Source of the DNA: JAJRXR01 sp041987545
GTDB lineage: Bacteria > Planctomycetota > Phycisphaerae > Phycisphaerales > UBA1924
NCBI GenBank assembly: GCA_041987545.1
Contig: JBHIWH010000001.1
Span: 62,001-126,000 of the forward strand
Length of the DNA: 64,000 bases
Direction: 5' to 3'
The translations under genes and the position numbers were made by a program. How positions within the stretch are numbered: position 1 is the first letter of the stretch; every line of letters begins with the position of its first letter. The notes under the pieces were generated by a model. The model searched no databases. It worked only from the letters and a program-made list of their open reading frames with translations, and was not told where the DNA came from. Below, piece by piece: positions 51,380 through 59,093 of the stretch.

Positions 51380-52411
51380 TCACCCGGACTTGCTCCGCTT
51401 GATCATGGCGTTGCGGCGGGCGACGAACGCGGCCAGGGGCGGGCCCAGCCAGTCGTGCGTGCTGACCCGCTGGTAGTCAAACCCGAACCCGCGGCTGATC
51501 TTCTCCACCCGCTCCAGGTGCGCGTTGATGCTCTCCAGGTACGCCTTGCGGATCGAGCGCGGGTCCAGCCGCAGGCGCCCCTCGCCCTCGAGTCCCTCGA
51601 ACGGGCTCGGGTCGGCGAACTCGAAGCTGGTCTCGGCATTGTCGAGCACCTGGAAGCAGATCACGTCGTGCCCGCGGTGCTTCATCCGCGCCAGGGCGGC
51701 CTTGAGCGTCTCGGGGTCGGCGAAGAAATCGGAGATGATCGCGATCAGGCACTTGTTCGTGACCTTCGCGAGCACCTGCTCGACGACGCGCCCGAACTCC
51801 GTCGGCGCCTCGACCGGCTGGGTCGCCAGCGCCTCGACGATCTTCCGCCAGTTGGAGCGCTGGCCCGAGCGGGCGATGATGTTGCGGACCTCGTCGGCGA
51901 AGACCACCAGCCCGGCGCGGTCGCCCTGGTGCAGGGTGATGTAGGCCAGGGCCGCGGCCATCGCCGTCGCGTGGTCGAACTTGGTCCAGTTGCTCCGCCC
52001 GTCGAGCGACGTCTTGCGCCCCGCGCCCGAGGCCTCGGCGAAGGAGCGCGAGCCGTAGTTCATCGAGCCGGAGGAATCGACCATGACGACCAGGTCGAGG
52101 TTCGTCTCCTGCTGGTGCTGCTTGACCTGGAGGCGGTCGGTGCGGGCGTAGACCTTCCAATCCAGGTGGCGGATGTCGTCGCCCGGGGCGTACTGGCGGT
52201 GCTGGGCGAACTCGACGGACACGCCCTGGTATGGCGACCGGTGCATGCCGGCCATGACGCCCTCGACGATCATCTTGGCCCGCAGCTCGAACGAGCCCAG
52301 GCGGGCGAGGGTCTGGGGGTGGAGATAGAGGGTGGCGTCGGCGGCGCCGCCCCCCTGGCCGGGGGCCTGGGCGGGGGTCGTGCTGGCCGAGCTGGCGCCC
52401 TCCGTGGACAT
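51380..52411 (-). CDS. DUF58 / vWA-like protein, first gene of the BatA-type operon
   Basis: 343 aa. After a disordered start, the DUF58 core begins with ELRAKMIVEGVMAGMHRSPY and contains the family block QYAPGDDIRHLDWKVYAR. The vWA-like fold follows with a complete MIDAS, DSSGS, in LVVMVDSSGSMNYG. Such proteins work with a MoxR AAA+ ATPase, but no moxR is found in the window next to it. The ATG at 52411 lies 8 nt after TACGAT, so this is probably the start of the whole seven-gene transcript down to 40061. Confidence 0.88.
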   Translation of the reverse strand: MSTEGASSASTTPAQAPGQGGGAADATLYLHPQTLARLGSFELRAKMIVEGVMAGMHRSPYQGVSVEFAQHRQYAPGDDIRHLDWKVYARTDRLQVKQHQQETNLDLVVMVDSSGSMNYGSRSFAEASGAGRKTSLDGRSNWTKFDHATAMAAALAYITLHQGDRAGLVVFADEVRNIIARSGQRSNWRKIVEALATQPVEAPTEFGRVVEQVLAKVTNKCLIAIISDFFADPETLKAALARMKHRGHDVICFQVLDNAETSFEFADPSPFEGLEGEGRLRLDPRSIRKAYLESINAHLERVEKISRGFGFDYQRVSTHDWLGPPLAAFVARRNAMIKRSKSG

Positions 52412-52419
52412 CCGGCCTG

Positions 52420-52425
52420 ATCGTA
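52420..52425 (-). promoter_or_regulatory. Candidate -10 (TACGAT) for the BatA-type operon
   Basis: TACGAT on the reverse strand lies 8 nt before the ATG at 52411. The identical hexamer precedes ribB and queA. Confidence 0.5.
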
Positions 52426-52475
52426 CCGGCGGGGGGATCGGGCGTTCCGCGGGGCCCGAGGCCCGATTGATGAAA

Positions 52476-52493
52476 TTGCGAAATCGTTTGCAA
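52476..52493. promoter_or_regulatory. Palindromic site TTGCGAAA...TTTGCAA
   Basis: Half-sites 52476-52483 and 52487-52493 form an imperfect inverted repeat in the only AT-richer patch between the divergent DUF58 and His-rich genes. It resembles a repressor site; the regulator is unknown. Confidence 0.4.
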
Positions 52494-52512
52494 CAAGGCC
52501 GCCCCGGGGGCG

Positions 52513-52518
52513 TACGCT
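52513..52518 (+). promoter_or_regulatory. Candidate -10 (TACGCT) for His-rich small gene
   Basis: TACGCT ends 6 nt before the GTG at 52525. Confidence 0.45.
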
Positions 52519-52524
52519 GAGGTC

Positions 52525-52815
52525 GTGAGGCGGTCCTGCTCCTCCATGCACGTGCTGGTGGGTGTCGCGGCGGTGGCGCTGCAGATGCTGCTCGCCGGCT
52601 CCGCGGCATGGCACCAGCACGAGGACGCCTCGCACGACCACTCCGACGAGTGCTCGATCTGCCTGGCCGTCGATCTGATGGGCCAGGCGACGCTCGATGC
52701 GCCCGCGGTCTCGGCGCCGGCGCCGACCGTCGCGGTGGTCGAGGGGGACGCGCCCCGCGCCGCAAGCCGATCGGCCCCGAGCGCGGTGGCCCGCGGCCCG
52801 CCCGCGTCGGCCTGA
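52525..52815 (+). CDS. Small exported His/Cys-rich protein (DUF2946-like)
   Basis: 96 aa from a GTG. A signal or anchor helix (VLVGVAAVALQMLLAGSAAW) is followed by HQHEDASHDHSDECSICLAV, which holds five histidines and two cysteines and looks like a metal site. It recalls DUF2946 proteins, which carry similar His/Cys clusters near metal-handling genes. The rest is Ala/Pro-rich and probably disordered. It precedes the pseudopilin gene by 57 nt. A palindromic site lies 32 nt upstream. Confidence 0.62.
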   Translation: MRRSCSSMHVLVGVAAVALQMLLAGSAAWHQHEDASHDHSDECSICLAVDLMGQATLDAPAVSAPAPTVAVVEGDAPRAASRSAPSAVARGPPASA

Positions 52816-52872
52816 TCCGAGCCGTCGTCTCTTCTCACAACCCAGCCAATCCCTGCACACGGGGTCTGTCCC

Positions 52873-53763
52873 ATGCGCTCCCATCACGCGCGCTGGGCGG
52901 GCGCGTTCACGCTCGTCGAGCTGCTCGTCGTCATCGCGATCATCGCGCTGCTGATCGGCATCCTGCTGCCGTCGCTGGGCGCCGCCCGCGCCACGGCCCG
53001 GACCGCCGCCTGCCTGAGCAACATCCGCCAGCTCGAGCTGGCCCACGCGATGTACCTGGGCGACACCGACGAGACGTTCATCGACGCGGCCATGCCCCAC
53101 GGCGAGCCGCCCCTCCGGATCCACAGGAGCTGGCTGGTCACGCTCCGCGAGTACTACGGCTCCGAGGAGATCACCCGCTCGCCCGCCGACCGCTCGCGCT
53201 GGTGGAACATCGAGGACGGCGGGAACGACGAGGGTCTGCGGCTGGCCGAGCTCATCGCGTTCATGCGCGAGCACGAGCGTGAGTTCAACGACGGCGACCC
53301 GGGCAACGACCCGGAGATCCCGGCCTACTCGCGGGCGACCAGCTACGGGCTCAACAACTACACGACGCGGGCGCCCGGCGTGTTCTGGCGCAACGACCCC
53401 GTGAGCGGGCGGGACACGACCTACGGCTCGTACAACGAGCTCAAGGAGATCCCGTTCCCGTACCAGACGGTGCACTTCCTGATGATGGCCGACGACGGCC
53501 TGGTGAACCGGCCCTCGGAGCCGGAGTACGCCAAGAGCGACCACGTGCACGTGGAGGAGTGGCAGGAGTTCCCGCTGCCCGACCGCCTGCACGAGAAGGT
53601 CCACACGCAGATGAACTTCGACGCGCACGGCGGCTCGGTCGGGCCCGACGGGCGCGCCAACTACGGCTTCCTGGACGGCAGCGCCCGGACGCTGCCCTTC
53701 GGCAAGGTCTGGACGGACTTCGAGACGAACCGGTTCCACCCCGAGGCCCAGCCGCCGGGGTGA
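52873..53763 (+). CDS. Pseudopilin with prepilin N-terminus and H-X9-DG C-terminus
   Basis: 296 aa. The prepilin cleavage/methylation site is GAFTLVELLVVIAIIALLIG, with E at +5 relative to F and a long hydrophobic helix. The C-terminal H-x9-DG type signature of planctomycete pseudopilins is present (HGGSVGPDGRANYGFLDGSA). These proteins occur in many copies in planctomycetes and are secreted by a type II-like system. The middle part is a globular domain of unknown specificity. The gene is followed after 20 nt by a GC-dockerin protein with its own ribosome-binding site. Confidence 0.9.
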   Translation: MRSHHARWAGAFTLVELLVVIAIIALLIGILLPSLGAARATARTAACLSNIRQLELAHAMYLGDTDETFIDAAMPHGEPPLRIHRSWLVTLREYYGSEEITRSPADRSRWWNIEDGGNDEGLRLAELIAFMREHEREFNDGDPGNDPEIPAYSRATSYGLNNYTTRAPGVFWRNDPVSGRDTTYGSYNELKEIPFPYQTVHFLMMADDGLVNRPSEPEYAKSDHVHVEEWQEFPLPDRLHEKVHTQMNFDAHGGSVGPDGRANYGFLDGSARTLPFGKVWTDFETNRFHPEAQPPG

Positions 53764-53783
53764 GGTTGCATGGGAGGACGACG

Positions 53784-54617
53784 ATGACGTCACGATTCGA
53801 GATCAAGACACTCCCCCTCGTCGGCGCATTCGTGTGCGCGGCCTGCGGCGGGGCGCTGGCCGGCGGGGACCTGCACCTGGCCGATTTCGCGGTCCGCTTT
53901 GACGGCGGCCAGATCGACGTGGGCGTGGTGACGGGGCCGAGCACGGTCGAGTTCCCGTTCCTCGTGAAGTCCGGCGCGTTCGGCGACGGCGGGATCCCGG
54001 ACTTCACGGGCGACCCGGGCTGGATCTCGCCCGGGCTCGGGACCTTCTCGCCCGGGACCGAGATCGGCTTCGACATCGTCGCCGCCGCCCGCGAGTGGGA
54101 CGGGCTGGACTTCGAGGGCATCAGCGACGACACGATCACGGTCCGCAAGTTCCTGCAGAACTTCGAGACCCCGCCGACGGACCAGATCGTCCCAGGGATC
54201 GTCTTCGGCGAGGCCGACCCGGACGGGCTGTTCCACCACCACGTCCAGTTCCTGCTGAACTTCTCGGGCGGGCCCGCCGAGCCGGACGGCGTCTGGCTGC
54301 TGCAGTTCGAGCTGTGGACGACGACGCCCGGGATCGAGCGGTCGGACACGCTGTTCATCGTCTTCGCGCAGGGGGCGGGCCTGGCCGAGCAGGACGACGC
54401 GGTCGCGTGGGTGGAGACCAACCTGCTGGGCGGGCCCGGGTGCAACGGCGCGGACCTGGCCGAGCCCTTCGGCACGCTCGACTTCTCCGACGTGCTCGCG
54501 TTCCTGGGCGCGTTCGGCGCGGGCGAGGGTTCGGCGGACCTGGCCGAGCCGTTCGGCGTGTTCGACTTCAGTGATGTCATCGAGTTCCTGAGCGCATTCG
54601 GCGCCGGGTGCCCGTGA
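53784..54617 (+). CDS. Exported GC-dockerin protein with DUF-type beta passenger (paralog A)
   Basis: 277 aa. The ATG has GGGAGGACGACG upstream. A signal peptide (VGAFVCAACGGALAGG) is followed by a beta-sandwich passenger of about 190 residues. The C-terminus carries two GC-dockerin repeats (AEPFGTLDFSDVLAFLGAF and AEPFGVFDFSDVIEFLSAF) ending GCP. The passenger matches that of the next gene block by block (PGTEIGFDIVAAAREWDGLDF against VGTTISYQTMSALRAWNGTDF; SDTLFIVF against GDLYVVF), but that protein ends in a different sorting signal. Confidence 0.82.
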   Translation: MTSRFEIKTLPLVGAFVCAACGGALAGGDLHLADFAVRFDGGQIDVGVVTGPSTVEFPFLVKSGAFGDGGIPDFTGDPGWISPGLGTFSPGTEIGFDIVAAAREWDGLDFEGISDDTITVRKFLQNFETPPTDQIVPGIVFGEADPDGLFHHHVQFLLNFSGGPAEPDGVWLLQFELWTTTPGIERSDTLFIVFAQGAGLAEQDDAVAWVETNLLGGPGCNGADLAEPFGTLDFSDVLAFLGAFGAGEGSADLAEPFGVFDFSDVIEFLSAFGAGCP

Positions 54618-54669
54618 TCGGGTTTGTGTTGTTTCGGAAACCATGCACTTGTTTCGGGAGGACTTCGAG

Positions 54670-55368
54670 ATGCGTTTGAGGACAGTCGTGATCGGGGTCG
54701 GCGCCCTGGGCGCCGCGACGGGCCAGGCGCTCGCGCACGGCGAGGGCGACATCGGCCTGCTGTGGGACGGGTTCAACATCTTCACCGCTGCGGCAGACGA
54801 CGAGGACGGGTCTTTCGAGGACATTGGCGAGTTCGTCTTCGGCGCCGACCTGATGGACATCGGCGGCGGGAACATCGGGGGCGACGGGCCCGGCTTCTTC
54901 ACCACCGACGGGCCGACCAACCCGATCGGCACGTTCGACGTCGGCACGACGATCTCGTACCAGACGATGTCGGCGCTGCGGGCGTGGAACGGGACGGACT
55001 TCTCCACGGTCGCGTCCTCGCGCCTGGCGCAGGACTACGCCGGGGACACCATCCTGACGCCCGAGACGGACATCGTCGTGGACGGCTTCGAGTTCACCTA
55101 CGGCGGCGGGGACTTCGACGAGCACCCGGACTACCTGCTCGTCGACCCGACGGCGGGCGTGTTCTTGTGGCACATCCGGTTCAGCGCCACCGCGCCGACC
55201 GGGGCCCCCCTGGGCACGACCGGGGACCTGTACGTCGTGTTCAACAACGGCGAAGACGAGATCGTGCACGAGGAGGCGATCGAGTGGGTCGAGAACAACC
55301 TGCCGACGCCGGGCACGCTCGTGCCCATGCTCGCCGGGATGGCCATGGTCGGCCGGCGGAAGCGCTGA
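54670..55368 (+). CDS. Exported protein with same passenger but PEP-CTERM-type anchor (paralog B)
   Basis: 232 aa from the ATG at 54670, which has CGGGAGG 8 nt upstream; an ATG at 54643 would add nine residues without a good site. A signal peptide ends at LAHG. The beta passenger is homologous to paralog A. The C-terminus is a PEP-CTERM-like tripartite signal: PTPG, a hydrophobic helix (TLVPMLAGMAMVG) and RRKR. So the same domain is sent to the envelope by a second sorting route. No dockerin is present. The gene is 52 nt behind paralog A. Confidence 0.82.
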   Translation: MRLRTVVIGVGALGAATGQALAHGEGDIGLLWDGFNIFTAAADDEDGSFEDIGEFVFGADLMDIGGGNIGGDGPGFFTTDGPTNPIGTFDVGTTISYQTMSALRAWNGTDFSTVASSRLAQDYAGDTILTPETDIVVDGFEFTYGGGDFDEHPDYLLVDPTAGVFLWHIRFSATAPTGAPLGTTGDLYVVFNNGEDEIVHEEAIEWVENNLPTPGTLVPMLAGMAMVGRRKR

Positions 55369-55478
55369 GTCGGCGGGGCTGACAGGGAGTGGCCAGGCGG
55401 TCCGCGTTCCGGATCGCGCCGGATCGCCTTCCGGAAAGCTCTGTCCAGGTTCTGGTGGCCAGGTGTGGCCACGAACAG

Positions 55479-55537
55479 TGCGAACGGGGCGCATGGTCAG
55501 CCTGGCGACCTCTAGCCAGTGTGGCGCCCCGTTCGCA
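55479..55537. terminator. Stem-loop 1 between paralog B and EF-hand gene
   Basis: A perfect 14-bp inverted repeat TGCGAACGGGGCGC (55479-55492) with 55524-55537. An inner CTGGC/GCCAG stem (55502-55506 with 55515-55519) lies in the loop. TTTGTTGTG follows on the forward strand. Confidence 0.65.
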
Positions 55538-55575
55538 TTTGTTGTGTGCGGGTCACGAGGGGAGAGAGACCCGTG

Positions 55576-55606
55576 GGCGGGGCGCTTCTGTACGGCGCGC
55601 CCCGCC
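55576..55606. terminator. Stem-loop 2
   Basis: A perfect 10-bp inverted repeat GGCGGGGCGC (55576-55585) with 55597-55606 and an 11-nt loop. ATTTCCC follows on the forward strand. Confidence 0.6.
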
Positions 55607-55630
55607 ATTTCCCTGCACCGCCATGCAAAT

Positions 55631-55666
55631 GCGGGGCGGGGCCGATGTGTTCGGGCCCCGCCCCGC
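55631..55666. terminator. Stem-loop 3
   Basis: A perfect 13-bp inverted repeat GCGGGGCGGGGCC (55631-55643) with 55654-55666 and a 10-nt loop. On the reverse strand the arm is followed by ATTTGCATGG, so it may end the EF-hand transcript. Confidence 0.65.
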
Positions 55667-55705
55667 TGCTGGTGGCTTCTTGACTGTCGGGAATCCCGCC
55701 GAGAG

Positions 55706-56524
55706 CTAGATGTCCATGAACCGCTCGCGCTGGCCGCGGCGTGCCGGGCGCTCGCCCTCGCCCCCGGGTCGTGCCCCGGGGCGGCGTTCGCCGAAGGGCG
55801 CCCGCTGACGGGCGGCCGGGCCCCGGCGGGGGCGGAACAGCTCGAGCAGCGCGTCGCGCTCGGGCGCGCCCTCCGCGGCCCGCAGGGCCTGCATCTCCTC
55901 GCGGTCGAGCACGCCGTCGCCGTCGGCGTCGTACTTCTCGCGCATCTGGGCCCGCGTGGCCTCGTGCTGTGCGCGGCGGGCATCGCCCGCGTCCCGCCGC
56001 TCCTCGGGGCTCAGCTCGCCGTCGCCGTCGGCGTCGAACTCGGCGATCGCCTCGGCCTTGCGGGCCTCGAGCCTCGCGTCGAGCTCGACCTCGAGCAGGA
56101 CGCGCTCATCGTCGTCGATCATGGCGTCCTCGTTGATGTCGAACTGGGCCAGGGCCTCGGCGACGTGGGGCGGGAACGCCGCGAGCGAGCGGCTCTGGAG
56201 CATGCGGAGCACGCGCTCGCGGTGCTCGTCCATCCGGGCCCGGGCGAACGTGCGGGCGGCCAGGCGCTCGTCGTCCGACAGGGCGCCGTCGCCGTCGGCG
56301 TCGAATCGGTCGGTCATCCGCTCGCGGAACCGGTCGCGCATCGCGTCCCGGGCGGCCTCGCGCTCGGCCTGGGAGAGGGAGCCGTCGCCGTCGGCGTCGA
56401 ACCGCTCGACGGCCTTGGCCCGGCGGTCGGGCCGGTGGGGGGGCTCGGGCTGGGTGAGGGCGAGGGTGGTCCCGGCGGTCAGCGCCAGGCCGATCGCGCT
56501 CAGGATTGCGTGGGTGCTCGTCAT
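55706..56524 (-). CDS. Exported EF-hand protein
   Basis: 272 aa. AAGGAA precedes the ATG at 56524. The signal peptide is ILSAIGLALTAGTTLALT. Four canonical calcium loops are present (DADGDGSLSQAE, DADGDGALSDDE, DADGDGELSPEE, DADGDGVLDREE) plus a degenerate fifth (DINEDAMIDDDE). Between them are charged helices rich in Arg and Glu. The C-terminus is Arg/Gly/Pro-rich and disordered. It should bind calcium in the periplasm or outside. Similar proteins are abundant in planctomycetes; function unknown. Confidence 0.85.
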   Translation of the reverse strand: MTSTHAILSAIGLALTAGTTLALTQPEPPHRPDRRAKAVERFDADGDGSLSQAEREAARDAMRDRFRERMTDRFDADGDGALSDDERLAARTFARARMDEHRERVLRMLQSRSLAAFPPHVAEALAQFDINEDAMIDDDERVLLEVELDARLEARKAEAIAEFDADGDGELSPEERRDAGDARRAQHEATRAQMREKYDADGDGVLDREEMQALRAAEGAPERDALLELFRPRRGPAARQRAPFGERRPGARPGGEGERPARRGQRERFMDI

Positions 56525-56589
56525 GCCGTGTTCCTTTCGGTCGCGTGGGGCGGGCGGTCTGGCCCGCGTCCGTCCCATGGCAAACGAAA

Positions 56590-56618
56590 CGGGCGGGCCC
56601 GCATTGCGAGCCCGCCCG
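56590..56618 (-). terminator. Rho-independent-type terminator of DUF6263-like gene
   Basis: CGGGCGGGC (56590-56598) pairs perfectly with 56610-56618. On the reverse strand the stem is followed by TTTCGTTTG, 34 nt behind the gene stop at 56652. Confidence 0.65.
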
Positions 56619-56651
56619 TAGAAAAAGGTCGGCGTGTGCGGCCTGGGGGGG

Positions 56652-57590
56652 TCAGCCGCCCCGCTCGAAGGAGACGAGCTTCATGGTGCTCTTCTGATTC
56701 ATGACCATGGTCATCATGGGGTCGGAGCCGGGGAAGCCGCCGGTCATGACCATGCGCATGGAGCCGTTGCTGGAGACGACGACGCCCTTCTCGGCGGAGA
56801 ACGTCGAGACGCCGGTGATCTCCTGCTCGGTGATCTTGAGTTCCATCGGCGAGCCGGGGGGCGGCTGGAGGTCGATGTTCCCGCTGGTCTCGATGTCGGC
56901 CTGCTTCTCGCCCGAGCGGGACTCGATGGCTGCGACGGTGTGCTCGAAGGTGAAGGTCATGGACGCGCCGGGCGCGAACTCGTTGCGCATCTCGGTCGTC
57001 CAGCCCTCGCCCTTGGCGACGGTCTTGCCGGCGAGGGTCTTGTAGGCGCCCTCGATGCTCTTCATGAGGTCTTCCTTGGCGGGGGCGGCGGCCATCATGG
57101 CCTTCTGCTGCGCGGTGGCCGAGCTCATCGCCTCGGCCTTCCACTCGTCGTAGTCGGGCAGGTCGATGACCGAGCCGTCGGGGGCGAGGATGATGGTGTA
57201 CGTCGCGCCGTCGAGGGCCGCCATCGAGGCGACCATCGGGTTGCCGGCGGCCGAGGCGTTGGACTCGGCCTCGGAGTCGTAGCTGGTCTCCATGCCGTTG
57301 GGCCCGGAGACGTTGACCTTGATCGACTCGGTGGTCTGGCGGATGGTGCTGTTGCCGTCGGCGTCGACCTCGAGCACCTCGATGAGCATGACCTGCTCGG
57401 AGTTCGAGTTGGTCACGGACTTCTGGCCCATGGCCTGCTGGTCCTGGGAGGCCTCGCTGGTCATGGCGTAGGTGAGCTTGTCGCCCGCCTGCCAGGCGTA
57501 GGACAGGTCGATCTCCTGCGCGCCCGCGGGGGCGGCGAGGAGGGCGGCCGCGGCGAGCGCGGGGATGGACTGGCGGAACGTCAGAGACAT
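56652..57590 (-). CDS. Exported DUF6263-like protein
   Basis: 312 aa from the ATG at 57590 with AGGAGAG upstream. The signal peptide is QSIPALAAAALLAAPAGA. The mature protein begins DLSYAWQAGDKLTYAMTSE, a lead typical of the DUF6263-type exported proteins. It then alternates beta strands with a short helical insert (AQQKAMMAAAPAKEDLMKSI). It is met-rich near the end (SDPMMTMVMNQKS). No catalytic motif is visible. It is divergent from phosphofructokinase (122 nt apart) and ends at a clear terminator. Confidence 0.7.
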   Translation of the reverse strand: MSLTFRQSIPALAAAALLAAPAGAQEIDLSYAWQAGDKLTYAMTSEASQDQQAMGQKSVTNSNSEQVMLIEVLEVDADGNSTIRQTTESIKVNVSGPNGMETSYDSEAESNASAAGNPMVASMAALDGATYTIILAPDGSVIDLPDYDEWKAEAMSSATAQQKAMMAAAPAKEDLMKSIEGAYKTLAGKTVAKGEGWTTEMRNEFAPGASMTFTFEHTVAAIESRSGEKQADIETSGNIDLQPPPGSPMELKITEQEITGVSTFSAEKGVVVSSNGSMRMVMTGGFPGSDPMMTMVMNQKSTMKLVSFERGG

Positions 57591-57700
57591 GGTTCTCTCC
57601 TGGTGGGGGATCGGGGCGGGGCGGGCGCCCACGCCCTTCGGTGCGTGGGTCAATCGTAAGCGCCCGGCCCGGGCCCCCGCGGCGACGGGGCTCCGGTCGC

Positions 57701-57706
57701 TATTCT
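57701..57706 (+). promoter_or_regulatory. Candidate -10 (TATTCT) for pfkA
   Basis: TATTCT ends 6 nt before the ATG at 57713 and no Shine-Dalgarno sequence follows. Confidence 0.5.
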
Positions 57707-57712
57707 CCGCCC

Positions 57713-58834
57713 ATGAGTGGCGGTTCTGACCGTGTCGCGACCAGCGGCGTCAAGCGCATCGGGGTGCTCACCGGCGGGGGCGACTGCCCGGGCCTCAACG
57801 CCGTCATCCGCGCCGTCACCAAGGACGCGCTGTACCACGGCATCGAGGTCCTCGGCATCGAGGACGGGTTCCTCGGCCTCATCGAGGACCGAGTCCGATC
57901 CCTCACACTCGACGACGTGTCCGACATCCTCACCGACGGCGGCACCATCCTCGGCTCGTCCAACAAGGCCAACCCCCAGAGCTACACCGTCGGCGAGAAC
58001 CCCGACGGCTCGCCCCGCTTCAAGGACCTGACCGACACCTGCATGACCCACCTCGAGATCCACGGGATCGAGGCGCTGGTCTGCATCGGGGGCGACGGGA
58101 CGATGTCCGCGGCCGCCCCCTTCGCCGAGCGCGGCATCAACTGCATCGGCGTGCCCAAGACGATCGACAACGACCTGTGGGGCACGGACATCACGTTCGG
58201 GTTCCAGACCGCGGTGCACGTGGCGACCGAGGCGCTGGACCGGGTGCACACGACCGCCGCCAGCCACCACCGGGTGATGGTCGTCGAGGTCATGGGCCGC
58301 AACGCGGGCTGGATCGCGCTCTACTCGGGCGTCGCCTCCGGCTCGGACGTGATCCTCCTGCCCGAGATCCCCTTCGACCTGGACAGGGTCTGCAACTACT
58401 GCATCGGGCGTTCACAGCGGGGCAAGCGGTTCAGCATTATCTGCTGCTCCGAGGGCGCCAAGCCCAAGGGGGGCGAGCAGATCGTCGAACGCGTGGACCC
58501 CACCAGCCCGGACCCGATCCGCCTGGGCGGGATCGGCAAGTGGCTGTCCGACAAGATCGAGGACAACACGGGCATCGAGTCGCGGTACGTCGTCCTCGGG
58601 CACGTGCAGCGGGGCGGGACGCCCGTGGCCCGCGACCGGGTGCTGGCGACGCAGTTCGGGCACCACGCGATGCACCTGCTCCGCATGGGCAAGCGCAACC
58701 GCCTGGTCGTGATGCAGGGCGGGGAGCTGGCCGACGTGGAGATCATGGCGGCGGCGAACAAGCAGCGCCTCGTGCCACTGGATCACCAGCTCATCGCCGC
58801 GGCCCGGAGCGTGTACACCTGCTTTGGCGACTAG
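57713..58834 (+). CDS. pfkA: 6-phosphofructokinase
   Basis: 373 aa. The first glycine-rich block is IGVLTGGGDCPGLNAVIRAV. The phosphate-donor site reads CIGGDGTMSAA: GGDG, as in ATP enzymes, not the GGDD of most pyrophosphate enzymes. The catalytic loop is PKTIDNDLWGTD, with Lys where bacterial ATP-PFKs have Gly. This GGDG plus PKTIDND pair is the plant-like group III type, so ATP use is likely. MGRNAGWIAL and HVQRGGTPVARDR are the fructose-6-phosphate blocks. The gene ends in a short tandem duplication of CTTCGGCGACTAGG around its stop. Confidence 0.93.
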   Translation: MSGGSDRVATSGVKRIGVLTGGGDCPGLNAVIRAVTKDALYHGIEVLGIEDGFLGLIEDRVRSLTLDDVSDILTDGGTILGSSNKANPQSYTVGENPDGSPRFKDLTDTCMTHLEIHGIEALVCIGGDGTMSAAAPFAERGINCIGVPKTIDNDLWGTDITFGFQTAVHVATEALDRVHTTAASHHRVMVVEVMGRNAGWIALYSGVASGSDVILLPEIPFDLDRVCNYCIGRSQRGKRFSIICCSEGAKPKGGEQIVERVDPTSPDPIRLGGIGKWLSDKIEDNTGIESRYVVLGHVQRGGTPVARDRVLATQFGHHAMHLLRMGKRNRLVVMQGGELADVEIMAAANKQRLVPLDHQLIAAARSVYTCFGD

Positions 58835-58863
58835 GGCTTCGGCGACTAGGTCTTCGGCGACCG
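58825..58863 (+). repeat. Short tandem repeat around the pfkA stop codon
   Basis: TTTGGCGACTAGG-G, CTTCGGCGACTAGG-T and CTTCGGCGACCGGG follow each other, i.e. two and a half copies of a 16-nt unit that repeats the last codons and stop of pfkA. Confidence 0.6.
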
Positions 58864-58961
58864 GGCCCCCCGCGACCGGGCGCCTCCCCGGGCAAACCAC
58901 CCAATCTGCGCATGCCACCATGAACGCGCGAGCATGTTCGCTCGTTCTAATATGTTCGTTG

Positions 58962-58973
58962 GCAAGATCTTGC
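58962..58973. promoter_or_regulatory. 12-bp perfect palindrome GCAAGATCTTGC
   Basis: It lies in an AT-richer patch 120 nt before the Gly-rich dockerin gene, next to a TAATAT hexamer (58948-58953) and a doubled ATGTTCG. A possible operator. Confidence 0.35.
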
Positions 58974-59037
58974 AAATCGTGAGCGCCGGATCGCGCGCGG
59001 CGCGAGCGCCCCCCAGAATGTCGGTCGGGCTCTTGTA

Positions 59038-59091
59038 TCCCGTCCCCCGAAGCCGTAGCTTCGAGGCCGCAACGGCTTGGGGGATAGGGAG
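59038..59091 (+). promoter_or_regulatory. 5'-UTR hairpin covering the ribosome-binding site
   Basis: CCCCC (59044-59048) pairs with GGGGG (59079-59083), and AAGCCG (59050-59055) with CGGCTT (59073-59078). TCCC (59038-59041) can further pair with GGGA (59087-59090), the Shine-Dalgarno sequence of the gene starting at 59094. It does not match a riboswitch class I know. Confidence 0.5.
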
Positions 59092-59093
59092 AT

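Larger units (their letters stand above)
55369..55705. other. 337-nt intergenic region rich in stem-loops
   Basis: No coding frame is convincing. It holds a TTCCGGA/TCCGGAA pair and a doubled CCGGATCGC near 55410-55440, then the three GC-rich hairpins listed separately, between convergent genes. Confidence 0.7.
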
